A stretch of DNA of 58,570 nucleotides from Luteitalea sp. (GTDB lineage Bacteria; Acidobacteriota; Vicinamibacteria; Vicinamibacterales; Vicinamibacteraceae). Below the pieces are notes generated by a model that was given only the letters and a program-made list of their open reading frames with translations, was not told the DNA's origin and searched no databases. The DNA is taken from NCBI GenBank assembly GCA_009377605.1, contig WHTT01000016.1, positions 28,490 to 87,059 of the forward strand, given 5' to 3'. The position numbers and the translations under genes are program-made. Shown here piece after piece: positions 43,225 through 51,876 of the stretch. Positions within the stretch are counted from its first letter, which is position 1, and each line of letters opens with the position of its first letter.

Positions 43225-43578
43225 TTACCAGCGCGGCTCGCGTCGACGACCGCCCCGGCCGCCGCCACCGCCACCGCCACCACCGTTCCGACGGCCCTCG
43301 CCAAAAGGCCGCGGTCCGCCGCCAAAGGCCGGCTTCGGACGCGCTTCGTTGACCGTGAGCGTCCGGCCGCCGACCTGCGTCTCATGCAGCTCACGGATGG
43401 CGTTCTGCGCCTCCTCGTCAGTCGCCATTTCGACGAAGGCGAAGCCACGCGCACGCCCAGTGACCATATCCCGCATCACCTGGACCGTGTCGACAGTACC
43501 CACGCGACCGAACAACGCCTCGAGATCTGCTTCGCTGGTTTCGAACGGCAGGTTGCCCACATACAGTTTCCGACTCAT
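43225..43578 (-). CDS. RRM-domain RNA-binding protein with Gly/Arg-rich tail
   Basis: A 117-residue protein with one RNA recognition motif: RNP2 KLYVGNLPF at residues 4-12 and RNP1 ARGFAFVEM around residue 43. A disordered tail follows (GGGPRPFGEGRRNGGGGGGG then GRGGRRREPRW) that resembles eukaryotic-type RGG boxes. Bacterial proteins of this kind are often cold-induced RNA chaperones. ATG 43578 has AGGAG upstream. The long 5' region (to 43904) could hold a thermosensitive leader, though no motif proves it. Confidence 0.93.
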   Translation of the reverse strand: MSRKLYVGNLPFETSEADLEALFGRVGTVDTVQVMRDMVTGRARGFAFVEMATDEEAQNAIRELHETQVGGRTLTVNEARPKPAFGGGPRPFGEGRRNGGGGGGGGGRGGRRREPRW

Positions 43579-44099
43579 GGACCTACTCCTCTGCTCCTGA
43601 ACGGCAAGACCGGGGCCTTGCATACTCACGGGTATTCGTACCCAGACACTTGTGGACGTCTAAAGGGCACCTCACGGAAGGTCGCTTGCGCGGACGGCCC
43701 ACGCTGCAGGACAGACACGATCTGAGCGAAGCAAATCAGGAGCGGCTCCACTGGCTCGCGTGGTGACTGAGGCGGGCAAACTTCCAAACCCCCCCGTAAT
43801 ATACCGCGTTCGCCGCCCTCGCGCAACTGTAGGCTAGTTCACTCCAGCATGCCTCTGGACCACTCGCCCCGTCCAAAGAATCTGACAGCGCCGCCCACGG
43901 AGAATTGCCGACAATCGCGAGTGTGAAGCCTCGCGCTGCCTGCCCGAGCTCAAATCGCGACTTGTCCCTGGATCGATGGCGTTCGTCACGAGACCGACAC
44001 GCTTCATCCCGACGCGCTTCTCGTTGCCAGCGCCTCACGGGACACTCGTCGCCGTATTCCTCCCGTATTCGTAGCTCTTCCCCTACCAGGAGAAAACGG
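43579..44099. other. Divergent promoter region between the RRM and FG-GAP genes
   Basis: This 521-bp stretch separates two divergent genes. I see no conserved reading frame, tRNA or tandem repeat. It has an unusually A/T-richer patch at 43794-43806 (CCCCCGTAATATA) that may mark a promoter, and an AGGAG ribosome site at 44089 for the plus-strand gene. Confidence 0.45.
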
Positions 44100-46514
44100 A
44101 TGAGGCAGATTACTCTTTTGAGCGGCGCTCTGGCGATATTCCTCATTTCCGCAACAGCCAGCGCTGCGCAGGATGCGAACATCAGTGATTCCCGCGTCGA
44201 GCAGGCGCTGGTCTCGCGACTGTCCTTCGGCCAATCCGTCGCCATCGACGGCGACACGGCGGTTGTCGGCGCGCCCGGGGACACCCTTATTGGCGGAAGC
44301 CAAACTAGCTTGGGCGCCGCGTACGTCTTTACGCGGACAGACGCTGGCTGGACCGAAACGGCCAAGCTCGTCGCAACGGGCGGCGCACCGGGCGATGGGT
44401 TCGGTCAGTCTGTCGTACTCATGGGCGACACACTGGTGGTTGGCGCACCATCTGCACGGTTGGCCTATGTCTTCACACGCGCGAACGGCACATGGTCGCA
44501 AACGGCGACGCTGACGCCGAGCGATGAGGTCGGGAACTTTGGTACGCCGATGGCTCTCGACGACAGCACCCTGGTCAGCGGTTGGTACGTCTTCACCCGC
44601 GCAGACGACGGCACCTGGAGCGAGACGGCCAAGCTCACCTTCGGCGATGGACAACGCTTCGCCTCGTCTGTCGACATCGACGGAGACACCATCGTCGTCG
44701 GCACGCCTGCCGCCAATTTCGAGCAAGGTTCGGCGTATGTGTTGACGCGGAACGGTGACACCTGGGTGGAGGCGGCAGAGCTGGTCGCGTCGGACGGAAG
44801 AGGAGCCGATTGGTTCGGCTCCTCCGTGACCGTTGTGGGCAACACCATTGTCGTCGGCGCTCATGCCCTCGACGCCGCATACGTGTTCGTGGACAGCGGA
44901 GATACATGGACGGAAACCGCCAAGCTCACGCCGTCCGGCGACGCGGAACAGGTGGATCTCGTCGGCGAGACACTCTTCATTCGGACCCCCGACGCCGTGC
45001 ACGTGTTTACCGGGGCTGGCGATACCTGGACCGAGACAGCGACGCTCACGGCAGAGGGCGGCCAGAGCGATATAACAGCCCCGCCGCAGCAGACGGCGCT
45101 CGACGGCGACACGCTGATTGTCGGCGCACTGCACTTCCCTGACTCGAGGGGGGCGGCGTACTTCTTCACTGGAGCCGGCGAGACCTGGACGGAAACAGCG
45201 ACCGTCACGGTGCCGTTCGAGCAACATTTCGCCGAGGGCGCCACCGGCGTCTTCCAAACTGACCTGGGCCTCTTCAACCCCAGCGACACCGAAGCTGCCG
45301 AGGGCGTCATCACTCTAAATCCGGAAACGTCAGCCGAGCCAACGGCAGTGCCGTTCACTCTGGAGCCCGGCAAGCGACAAACGATCAACGTGAACGAGGT
45401 AATGAGCACGCACCAGGGCGGTGTCTCGATCCACGTCGAGTCGGATCAACCCGTGGTGGCGACGCGCCAGATGCACTGGGATGCCGCCCGTGCCTACGGC
45501 AGCACGCTGGAAAGCGGGACACCCGAGACCGCGGCGACGTGGTATTTCGCCGAGGGCGCGACGTATTTCACCAATCTCTTTTATCTGATCGCGAACCCGA
45601 ACGACGCCGAGACACAGGTCACAATCCAATATTTGCGCGGCAGCGGCGACCCCGTCACACAAGAGGTCGTCGTGCCCGCGCAGGGACGACGCACCGTCTG
45701 GGCCAACGAGGTGCCGGGTCTCGAGTTCGCCGAAGTTGCAGCCGTCATCTCGGCAGACCGCCCCATTGTCGCCGAACGGGCCATGTATTTCGGCGAGCGG
45801 TTCGACGCGGGCACAACGTCGCGGGGCACCCCGCTGCTCAGCCGGGAATGGTCCTTCGCCGAAGGCGAAACGTCGTTCTTCGACACGTTCGTCGTCGTGG
45901 GCAATCCGGGTGACGAGACAGCGGAGGTCTCCATCGGCTATCTGCTCCCGGAGGGTGGCGTGCCCTTTGGAACCGGGCCGTACGAAGTACCCCCACGCTC
46001 TCGACGGACCATTCTGGTCGACCGGGAGGATCCGCGACTGGCCGCCACCTCGATGGCGATGCAGGTGTTCTCGTCGGTACCGATCGTCGCCGAGCGTGTC
46101 ATGTGGTGGGGGCCAACGCCCGCCTCGTGGTACGAAGGCCACGTGACGTTGGGAGCAACGGAAACGGGAACGAAGTGGGCAATTGGCGAGGCGGCCTCCG
46201 GCGGGCCGGCCGCTGACGATACCTACGTGCTCGTAGGGAATCTCCTCTCGGAGGGTGTGGGCGTGCGACTGACCGTCGTTTTGGACGATGGCGCAACTGC
46301 TCACCGCGATTTCTCAATCGCGTCGCTTGGACGGCTGACGGTACGCATCCAGGACCACTTTCCCGAAGTTGACGGGCGGCGGTTCAGTATTCTCGTCGAG
46401 CACTTCGGTGTTGAGCGCGGACCGCTCGTCGTGGAATACGCCCGGTACAAATCGACCGATGGCCGGTTTGGCAATGCTGGTGGCGTCGCCCTCGCGACCA
46501 GAATTCCGGATTGA
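44100..46514 (+). CDS. Secreted FG-GAP beta-propeller protein with C-terminal FAEG repeats
   Basis: An 804-residue exported protein (signal peptide ITLLSGALAIFLISATASA). Residues about 35-385 carry seven FG-GAP-type blades of the form FGQSVAIDGDTAVVGAPGD then AAYVFTRTDAGWTETAKL, an integrin-like propeller. Residues 385-804 hold about four ~105-residue beta repeats opening HFAEGATGVFQTDLGLFNPS, WYFAEGATYFTNLFYLIANP and WSFAEGETSFFDTFVVVGNP. The last copy has decayed to AIGEAASGG. The protein is probably surface-exposed and adhesive or carbohydrate-binding, by analogy. ATG 44100 has CAGGAG upstream. Confidence 0.87.
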   Translation: MRQITLLSGALAIFLISATASAAQDANISDSRVEQALVSRLSFGQSVAIDGDTAVVGAPGDTLIGGSQTSLGAAYVFTRTDAGWTETAKLVATGGAPGDGFGQSVVLMGDTLVVGAPSARLAYVFTRANGTWSQTATLTPSDEVGNFGTPMALDDSTLVSGWYVFTRADDGTWSETAKLTFGDGQRFASSVDIDGDTIVVGTPAANFEQGSAYVLTRNGDTWVEAAELVASDGRGADWFGSSVTVVGNTIVVGAHALDAAYVFVDSGDTWTETAKLTPSGDAEQVDLVGETLFIRTPDAVHVFTGAGDTWTETATLTAEGGQSDITAPPQQTALDGDTLIVGALHFPDSRGAAYFFTGAGETWTETATVTVPFEQHFAEGATGVFQTDLGLFNPSDTEAAEGVITLNPETSAEPTAVPFTLEPGKRQTINVNEVMSTHQGGVSIHVESDQPVVATRQMHWDAARAYGSTLESGTPETAATWYFAEGATYFTNLFYLIANPNDAETQVTIQYLRGSGDPVTQEVVVPAQGRRTVWANEVPGLEFAEVAAVISADRPIVAERAMYFGERFDAGTTSRGTPLLSREWSFAEGETSFFDTFVVVGNPGDETAEVSIGYLLPEGGVPFGTGPYEVPPRSRRTILVDREDPRLAATSMAMQVFSSVPIVAERVMWWGPTPASWYEGHVTLGATETGTKWAIGEAASGGPAADDTYVLVGNLLSEGVGVRLTVVLDDGATAHRDFSIASLGRLTVRIQDHFPEVDGRRFSILVEHFGVERGPLVVEYARYKSTDGRFGNAGGVALATRIPD

Positions 46515-46746
46515 TAGCAGCCCGAAAGCCATCAACCGTCGTGTTTGCACTTCCGCCTCCGCTACGGTGACGGCCCCTTCGTCCGTCGCCGTGGCGGAGG
46601 TAAGCACACGGGAACCCCTCGAGCCCTTCATTTTCTCCAAGACATCGGACAGCGCCGTTCACTGGATCAGACATCGGCCCGCGATGGTAAGCTGGTGTCC
46701 GCCCCCCGCACGTCGGCCCTGCTCCGGTACAAGAAGGAGAGATGAC

Positions 46747-47973
46747 ATGAGCAGGCAGGCTCCTCACGCTCTCGCAACGGAAGTCGGCCGAGGCCTCTCG
46801 CGGCGGGCGGTTACCCGCTCGCTCGCTGCAGCCACGCTTGGCGCTTCCCTGTGGCCCCGTACAGCATTCGGCACAGCCCGAGCGATATCCAGCGCCCCAG
46901 GGGAGGACGGTGGGCCGCTCAGGCTCAGCAGCAACGAGAACTCCTACGGTCTCGGTCCAGCCGCGCTCGAGGCACTCCGCGCAAGCTTGAGCGAGGCCAA
47001 TCGCTATCCGTCCAAGCACACCTCCGCGCTCGGAGCGGCGCTCGCGGCGCTGCACGAGGTCGGGGAGGAGCAGGTTGCGCTCGCTCCGGGCTCTGGCGAG
47101 ATCCTCCGTGCCACCACCCTTGCATTCACCTCCTCGTCACACGGGCTCGTCACGGCGGCGCCAACGTTCGAGGCGCCGAGCCGCACGGCCGCCCTGATTG
47201 GCACACCAATCGACGCAGTACCAGTACAACCGTCCGGCGCCCTGGATTTGACGGCCATGGCGGCCCGAGGGCAAGGCGCTGGACTCTTCTTCGTCTGCAA
47301 TCCCAACAACCCGACCGGCGGGGTCAACTCCTCCGATGCGATCACCGACTTCGTCGCGCGGGTCCGGCGAACCACACCGGACGCCGTGATCCTGGTGGAT
47401 GAAGCGTATTACGAGTACGTGGAGGACCGCTCGTACGCCACGGCCCTCCCGCTCACACGCACTGACCCGCGCATCATCGTCTCACGCACGTTCTCCAAGA
47501 TTCATGGGATGGCCGGCTTGCGCGTGGGCTACGCGATCGGTCACCCGGACACACTGTCGGCCATGCAGCAACAGCTCGCACGAAACGGGCTCAGCAGCGC
47601 CAGCGCCGCGGCTGCCCTCGCCTCTCTCGGCGATGAGAAGCATCTTGCGCAGCAACGCACCCTCAACCACGAGGCACGCGCGTTCACACGCGAGGCCTAC
47701 GAACGGGCCGGCTATCGCGTGCTTCCTTCCGAAGCGAACTTCCTGATGGTGGATGTGCGGCGCGATGCGGGCAGCTTCCAGCATCTGTGTCGCGAAGCCG
47801 GCCTCGCAGTCGCTCGTCCGTTTCCTCCACTCACCACCCACGCCCGCATCACGATTGGGACGATGGATGAGATGCGGCGGGCGATGCGCATCATGTTGCC
47901 AATCCTCTCGGCTCCCTCGTCCGCGCGATATGGGCGATCGGTTGGCGCCGTTGAGTGGCAGGGCGAGTGTTGA
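46747..47973 (+). CDS. Tat-exported PLP-dependent aminotransferase (HisC-like)
   Basis: A 408-residue class I/II aminotransferase. The first 40 residues are a twin-arginine signal (SRRAVTRSLAAATLGASLW). The enzyme part has RLSSNENSYGLGPAALEAL, CNPNNPTGGVNSS, VDEAYYEYVED and the PLP lysine K251 in SRTFSKIHGMAGLRVGYAIG, a histidinol-phosphate aminotransferase pattern. Tat export fits a protein that folds around its cofactor before export. A periplasmic HisC would not serve histidine synthesis, so the substrate is probably an exogenous amino acid. An AAGGAG site precedes ATG 46747. Confidence 0.9.
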   Translation: MSRQAPHALATEVGRGLSRRAVTRSLAAATLGASLWPRTAFGTARAISSAPGEDGGPLRLSSNENSYGLGPAALEALRASLSEANRYPSKHTSALGAALAALHEVGEEQVALAPGSGEILRATTLAFTSSSHGLVTAAPTFEAPSRTAALIGTPIDAVPVQPSGALDLTAMAARGQGAGLFFVCNPNNPTGGVNSSDAITDFVARVRRTTPDAVILVDEAYYEYVEDRSYATALPLTRTDPRIIVSRTFSKIHGMAGLRVGYAIGHPDTLSAMQQQLARNGLSSASAAAALASLGDEKHLAQQRTLNHEARAFTREAYERAGYRVLPSEANFLMVDVRRDAGSFQHLCREAGLAVARPFPPLTTHARITIGTMDEMRRAMRIMLPILSAPSSARYGRSVGAVEWQGEC

Positions 47974-47975
47974 AG

Positions 47976-48012
47976 GAGGGGATCAAGGGGTCTAGGGATC
48001 AAGGGATCACCT
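47976..48012. repeat. GGGATCA heptamer repeat
   Basis: Three to four imperfect units (GGGGATCAAGGG, GTCTAGGGATCAAGGGATCA) fill the gap between the aminotransferase and the cyclopropane synthase. They are the reverse complement of the TGATCCC units at 28684-28713. The rest of the gap to 48145 looks like an ordinary promoter region. Confidence 0.6.
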
Positions 48013-48145
48013 GATTTCGCGGCCCTCGTGCATCCAACCATCGGCGAATTCTGCCGGCGCGTATAATCGGCGTGCCGATGTGCCCCTGCCCGGTATCGGG
48101 ATCTACCACTGACGGGGTGCTTCTGCATCTACTTCTGGAGGCTGC

Positions 48146-49420
48146 ATGGCTTCGCAACCCAACAGCGCTTCACTGGGTATGACCTCGTCGGGCCAGCCGG
48201 AATCGGATCAGGGAGCGATTGCTCGCGCCGCGCCGGTTGGCACGGCGGGAGACCGAATGCTCCTTGGTCTTCTTCGCCGATACATCGAGGACGCGCCGGT
48301 CAACCTGGCCCTCGGCGATCTGGTGTACGGCCCAGCATCGAGCGAGCCCATCGCGACGATTCAGATACGCAATCGCGCGACGCTGATCCGCTTGCTCACC
48401 CGTCCCTCTCTCGAGTTCGGCGAGGCGTACATGTGGGGCAACCTCGAGGTCGCCGGCGACCTCGTCACGGCACTCGAAGCGCTCTACCGGGTCACCTCCG
48501 GCGCCAAGCGGTGGCGGGATCACCTCGCGCCCTGGCTGGACCGATCGCACGGCCTCAATACGGCGCGCCACAACATCCACCACCACTACGACATCGGCAA
48601 CGACTTCTACCGGCTGTGGTTGGATGATCAGCTCGTCTACACCTGCGCGTACTTTCCCCATGCTCGCGCCTCGCTCGAAGAGGCGCAACGGGTCAAGATG
48701 GAGTACATCTGCCGGAAGCTGCGGCTGCAACCGGGAGAAACGGTCGTGGAGGCCGGCTGCGGTTGGGGAGCGTTGGCCCGGCACATGGCACGCCACCATG
48801 GTGCGCGTGTGCGGGCGTTCAACATCTCACACGAGCAAATTGCGTACGCGCGCGCGCAGGCGCGGGCCGAAGGCTTGGCCAATCGGGTCGAGTTCATCGA
48901 AGACGACTACCGGCACATCACCGGTCGCTACGATGCCTTCGTCTCGGTCGGAATGCTCGAGCACGTGGGTCTCGAGTGCTACCAAATGCTCGGCCAGACG
49001 ATCGATCGCGTGCTCGATCCGAATGGCCGCGGCTTCCTGCACTTCATCGGGCGCAATCATCCGGCGCCGCTCAACGCCTGGATCCGCAAGCGCATCTTCC
49101 CAGGCGGATACCCGCCCACGTTGCCGCAGGTCGTCGGACGCATCCTCGCGCCGTTCGACTTATCGGTCCTCGATATCGAGAACCTGCGCTTGCACTACGC
49201 TCGTACGCTGCACCATTGGCGACGCCGGTTCGAAGCGGCGACCGACCGGGTCAAGACGATGTTCGATGAGCCCTTTGCGCGGGCGTGGCAGTTGTATTTG
49301 GCCGGGTCGGAGGCCGCGTTCACGACGGGCACGATGCAGCTCTTTCAGGTGCTCTTCGCGCGCGGCGCGACGAACCGGGTGCCTTTGACGCGCAATCACC
49401 TGTACGAGGGGCCGCTGTGA
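48146..49420 (+). CDS. Cyclopropane-fatty-acyl-phospholipid synthase family methyltransferase
   Basis: A 424-residue protein with the CFA layout: N-terminal lipid-binding domain (PSLEFGEAYMWGNLEVAGDL), HHHYDIGNDFYRLWLDDQLV then YTCAYF, SAM motif VVEAGCGWGALARHMARHHG, and SVGMLEHVGLECY. CFA enzymes methylate double bonds of membrane lipids using SAM. The FAD-dependent gene that follows overlaps its stop (GTGA), so both act together. The product might be a cyclopropane or, after reduction, a mid-chain methyl-branched fatty acid; the latter is inference. Confidence 0.92.
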   Translation: MASQPNSASLGMTSSGQPESDQGAIARAAPVGTAGDRMLLGLLRRYIEDAPVNLALGDLVYGPASSEPIATIQIRNRATLIRLLTRPSLEFGEAYMWGNLEVAGDLVTALEALYRVTSGAKRWRDHLAPWLDRSHGLNTARHNIHHHYDIGNDFYRLWLDDQLVYTCAYFPHARASLEEAQRVKMEYICRKLRLQPGETVVEAGCGWGALARHMARHHGARVRAFNISHEQIAYARAQARAEGLANRVEFIEDDYRHITGRYDAFVSVGMLEHVGLECYQMLGQTIDRVLDPNGRGFLHFIGRNHPAPLNAWIRKRIFPGGYPPTLPQVVGRILAPFDLSVLDIENLRLHYARTLHHWRRRFEAATDRVKTMFDEPFARAWQLYLAGSEAAFTTGTMQLFQVLFARGATNRVPLTRNHLYEGPL

Positions 49421-50595
49421 CGTCGGCAGATGTGCTGGTCATCGGCGGTGGCCCGGCGGGCTCGAGCTGTGCCTGGAAGCTGCGTCAGGCGGGCGTCGAC
49501 GTGCTGGTGCTGGACCGTGCAGTGTTCCCTCGCGACAAAGTCTGCGCCGGCTGGATCACACCGGCGGTGGCGGACGCGCTGGATCTCGACGTCCGGGACT
49601 ATCGGCGCTCGCGGACGTTTCAACCGATTACCGCCTTTCGAACGGGGCTCATGGGCGGTGCGCTCGTCGACACCTCGTACGATGCCCCGGTCAGCTTCGG
49701 CATCCTCAGACGAGAGTTCGATCACTATCTGCTCGAGCGATCGGGAGCACGTCTGGCGCTCGACGTCCATGTGAATCGGATCGAGCACACGGCAGCAGGC
49801 TGGGTCGTGAACGACGAATACGCCGCACCGATGCTCGTCGGCGCCGGCGGCCATTTTTGTCCAGTGGCTCGTCGCTTGAACGGCCCACGCCGCGAGGAGC
49901 CGGTAGTCGTGGCCAACGAGGTGGAGTTCCTGCTATCAGCGGCCCAGATGAGCGTCTGCCGCATCGCACCCGAGGCTCCCGAGCTCTACTTTTGCTCGGA
50001 CCTCGCCGGCTATGGCTGGTGTTTTCGAAAGGAACGAGTCCTGAACGTGGGCATCGGGCGGCAGGATCGCCGCCGGCTCTCCGAGCATCTGCAGCGGTTC
50101 GTCGCGCAATTGCAGCACGCGGGCCGCCTGCCGGGGGATCTGCCAGATGGGTGGCGGGGTCACGCCTACCTGCTCTACGACTCCTCACCCCGCACGATAG
50201 TCGCCGATAACGCCCTCTTGATCGGCGATGCCGCCGGTCTTGCCTACACACAAAGCGGGGAGGGCATTCGCCCGGCCGTCGAATCCGGTCTGCTGGCGGC
50301 GCAGGCCATTGCGGGCAATCGGCGATCGGACGGGCTCGCCGCATATCAAGCCGCCGTGCAGGCACGCTTTGGGCGCCGCGGGCCGACAGGCAATCACACG
50401 ACGTCGATAGGTGGTCTGCTGCCGCGTGCCGCGATCACGGCAGCGGGACGCCGACTACTCGGGACCCGCTGGTTCTCGCGTCACGTCGTCCTCGACCGGT
50501 GGTTTCTCCACAGGAACGAATCCTCCCTTCGGTTCACGGCGAACGCTTCGCGCGCTGCTGCGGTCGAAGCCGCATCGACGATGGACCCGATGTAA
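49417..50595 (+). CDS. FAD-dependent oxidoreductase, geranylgeranyl-reductase-like
   Basis: A 392-residue flavoprotein: dinucleotide motif VLVIGGGPAGSSCAWKLRQA at the N-terminus, VFPRDKVCAGWITPAV, and the second FAD motif NALLIGDAAGLAYTQSGEGI then RPAVESG. This is the signature of the geranylgeranyl reductase / digeranylglycerophospholipid reductase family, which saturates isoprenoid or lipid double bonds; halogenase-like relatives also exist. The GTG start overlaps the CFA synthase stop. The pairing points to membrane-lipid modification. Confidence 0.88.
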   Translation: MTSADVLVIGGGPAGSSCAWKLRQAGVDVLVLDRAVFPRDKVCAGWITPAVADALDLDVRDYRRSRTFQPITAFRTGLMGGALVDTSYDAPVSFGILRREFDHYLLERSGARLALDVHVNRIEHTAAGWVVNDEYAAPMLVGAGGHFCPVARRLNGPRREEPVVVANEVEFLLSAAQMSVCRIAPEAPELYFCSDLAGYGWCFRKERVLNVGIGRQDRRRLSEHLQRFVAQLQHAGRLPGDLPDGWRGHAYLLYDSSPRTIVADNALLIGDAAGLAYTQSGEGIRPAVESGLLAAQAIAGNRRSDGLAAYQAAVQARFGRRGPTGNHTTSIGGLLPRAAITAAGRRLLGTRWFSRHVVLDRWFLHRNESSLRFTANASRAAAVEAASTMDPM

Positions 50596-50625
50596 CTCGC
50601 CGCGCCGGAGCCGTGCGAAGGCGGG

Positions 50626-50958
50626 TTGCGATTGCCTTCACTAGCATTCGACGTCGTCGTCGATGTTTCGGGACGCGCGGAGGGTCTGACACTCGCCCTC
50701 GGGCTCGTACGACCACGGGGCACGGTCGTGCTCAAGTCCACGTTTCACGGCACGACACCTCTGGAGGCTTGGCCCATCGTCGTCGACGAGGTGACACTCG
50801 TTGGATCTCGGTGCGGGCCATTCACAGCAGCGCTGGACCTGCTGACCCGCACTGTCGTGCAGACCGCGCCCCTCGTTGCTGCTGAATATCCCCTCAACGC
50901 GCATCGCGCAGCCTTCGAAGCTGCGAAGACCCGCCTGAAGGTTTTGTTTCGTATGTAA
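50626..50958 (+). pseudogene. C-terminal fragment of a zinc-type alcohol dehydrogenase (MDR)
   Basis: The 110-codon frame matches only the last third of medium-chain dehydrogenases: FDVVVDVSGRAEGLTLALGL, VRPRGTVVLKSTFHG, IVVDEVTLVGSRCGPF, and a terminal RLKVLFRM. The catalytic zinc domain and the glycine-rich NAD motif are absent, and there is no ribosome site before the first in-frame TTG. It is a 5'-deleted remnant immediately behind the FAD reductase gene. Confidence 0.75.
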
Positions 50959-50964
50959 GCGCTC

Positions 50965-51378
50965 CTACTTGGCACCGAGGACCTTCGCGGCTTTCCTGAC
51001 GTCGCGCGGCGCGACCCAGAGAATCACGCCAAACTGACCGGCACGGGTGGCGACCGCATCACTCGCGATGACGTTGATCCCGGCATCCGCGAGACGTCCC
51101 AACAGATCGGCCATGGCACCAACGCGGTCCTCGTCGGCGATCAAGAACGCCTTCTTGGGACCGACCAGCTTCCATTTGGCTCGACGAGCCAGCCGCTTGA
51201 GCGCGGCCGGATCCTCTGGCACGAAGTCGAGCTGTGCCCGACGTCCCTCGGGGAATCCAGAGAACGCCAGGAGGTTGACATTCGCATCCTTGAGTTGCTG
51301 CAGGATGCGACTTCCCGCACCCGGCTTGTCAGGGACGAACACGTAGAAGTAGTCGACGAGACGGACTTCCTCCGCCAT
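50965..51378 (-). CDS. ACT-domain protein
   Basis: A 137-residue protein made of two ACT-like units. The first begins VDYFYVFVPDKPGAGSRILQ and continues QLKDANVNLLAFSGFPEG. The second is FLIADEDRVGAMADLLGRLA with DAGINVIASDAVATRAGQFG. No catalytic domain is attached. ACT domains bind amino acids and regulate partner enzymes, so this may be a stand-alone sensor. ATG 51378 (MAEEVRL) is preceded by AGGAGGACGCC, supporting that start. Confidence 0.82.
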   Translation of the reverse strand: MAEEVRLVDYFYVFVPDKPGAGSRILQQLKDANVNLLAFSGFPEGRRAQLDFVPEDPAALKRLARRAKWKLVGPKKAFLIADEDRVGAMADLLGRLADAGINVIASDAVATRAGQFGVILWVAPRDVRKAAKVLGAK

Positions 51379-51420
51379 GGGCGTCCTCCTTTGGTGTCCT
51401 GTCACTAGAACCCTTGAGGA

Positions 51421-51453
51421 CCCGAAACTTGACGCATTTGGTCAAGTTTCGGG
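51421..51453. terminator. Hairpin downstream of the Rho-N-like gene
   Basis: CCCGAAACTTGAC (51421-51433) pairs perfectly with 51441-51453 around GCATTTG. It lies past the end of the minus-strand gene 51505-51828 and 43 bp upstream of the ACT gene start. No T-run follows, so it could be an operator instead. Confidence 0.5.
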
Positions 51454-51504
51454 GCTCGCAAGTGAGCGTCGTGGGGCGCGACCGAAGGCCGCGGCCCGCT
51501 AGAA

Positions 51505-51828
51505 CTAGACCGTCGCCGCGTGGAGACGGCGCTTGAGACGATGAATCCGCCGCCGAACGTGCTTGAGCTGTGTGTGGTCATGGTCGGCAAGGGCTCGGTC
51601 GCGTTCCTTCTTGAGCGAACGGATCGCTTGCTTGATCGATGATTTATCGACCCCCACGACCACGTGATGTGCGTGCATCTCGATGCCGAGCGCTTCGCAG
51701 AGCGCGGGCAGTAGATGCTCCTTGTTCATCTGCGTGTGCCCTTGAACGGCCTCATGGTCGACGTCCTTGGCGATCTCACGCAGCTCGGCAATCGTCTTTT
51801 CGTGCAGTTCGTCGTATGTGTACGCCAT
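51505..51828 (-). CDS. Small protein with Rho N-terminal/SAP-like fold
   Basis: A 107-residue basic protein. The N-terminal segment AYTYDELHEKTIAELREIAK then GHTQMNKEHLLPALCEALGI resembles the Rho N-terminal helix-extension-helix (SAP-like). The C-terminal half is a Lys/Arg-rich helix (KQAIRSLKKERDRALADHDH, LKHVRRRIHRLKRRL) likely to bind nucleic acid. The function is unknown. ATG 51828 (MAYTYDE) is favoured over an upstream ATG at 51852. Confidence 0.72.
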   Translation of the reverse strand: MAYTYDELHEKTIAELREIAKDVDHEAVQGHTQMNKEHLLPALCEALGIEMHAHHVVVGVDKSSIKQAIRSLKKERDRALADHDHTQLKHVRRRIHRLKRRLHAATV

Positions 51829-51876
51829 GAGTGCTTCTCCACGAGATGCCATACCATAAAGGTGAGCAACCTCGAT

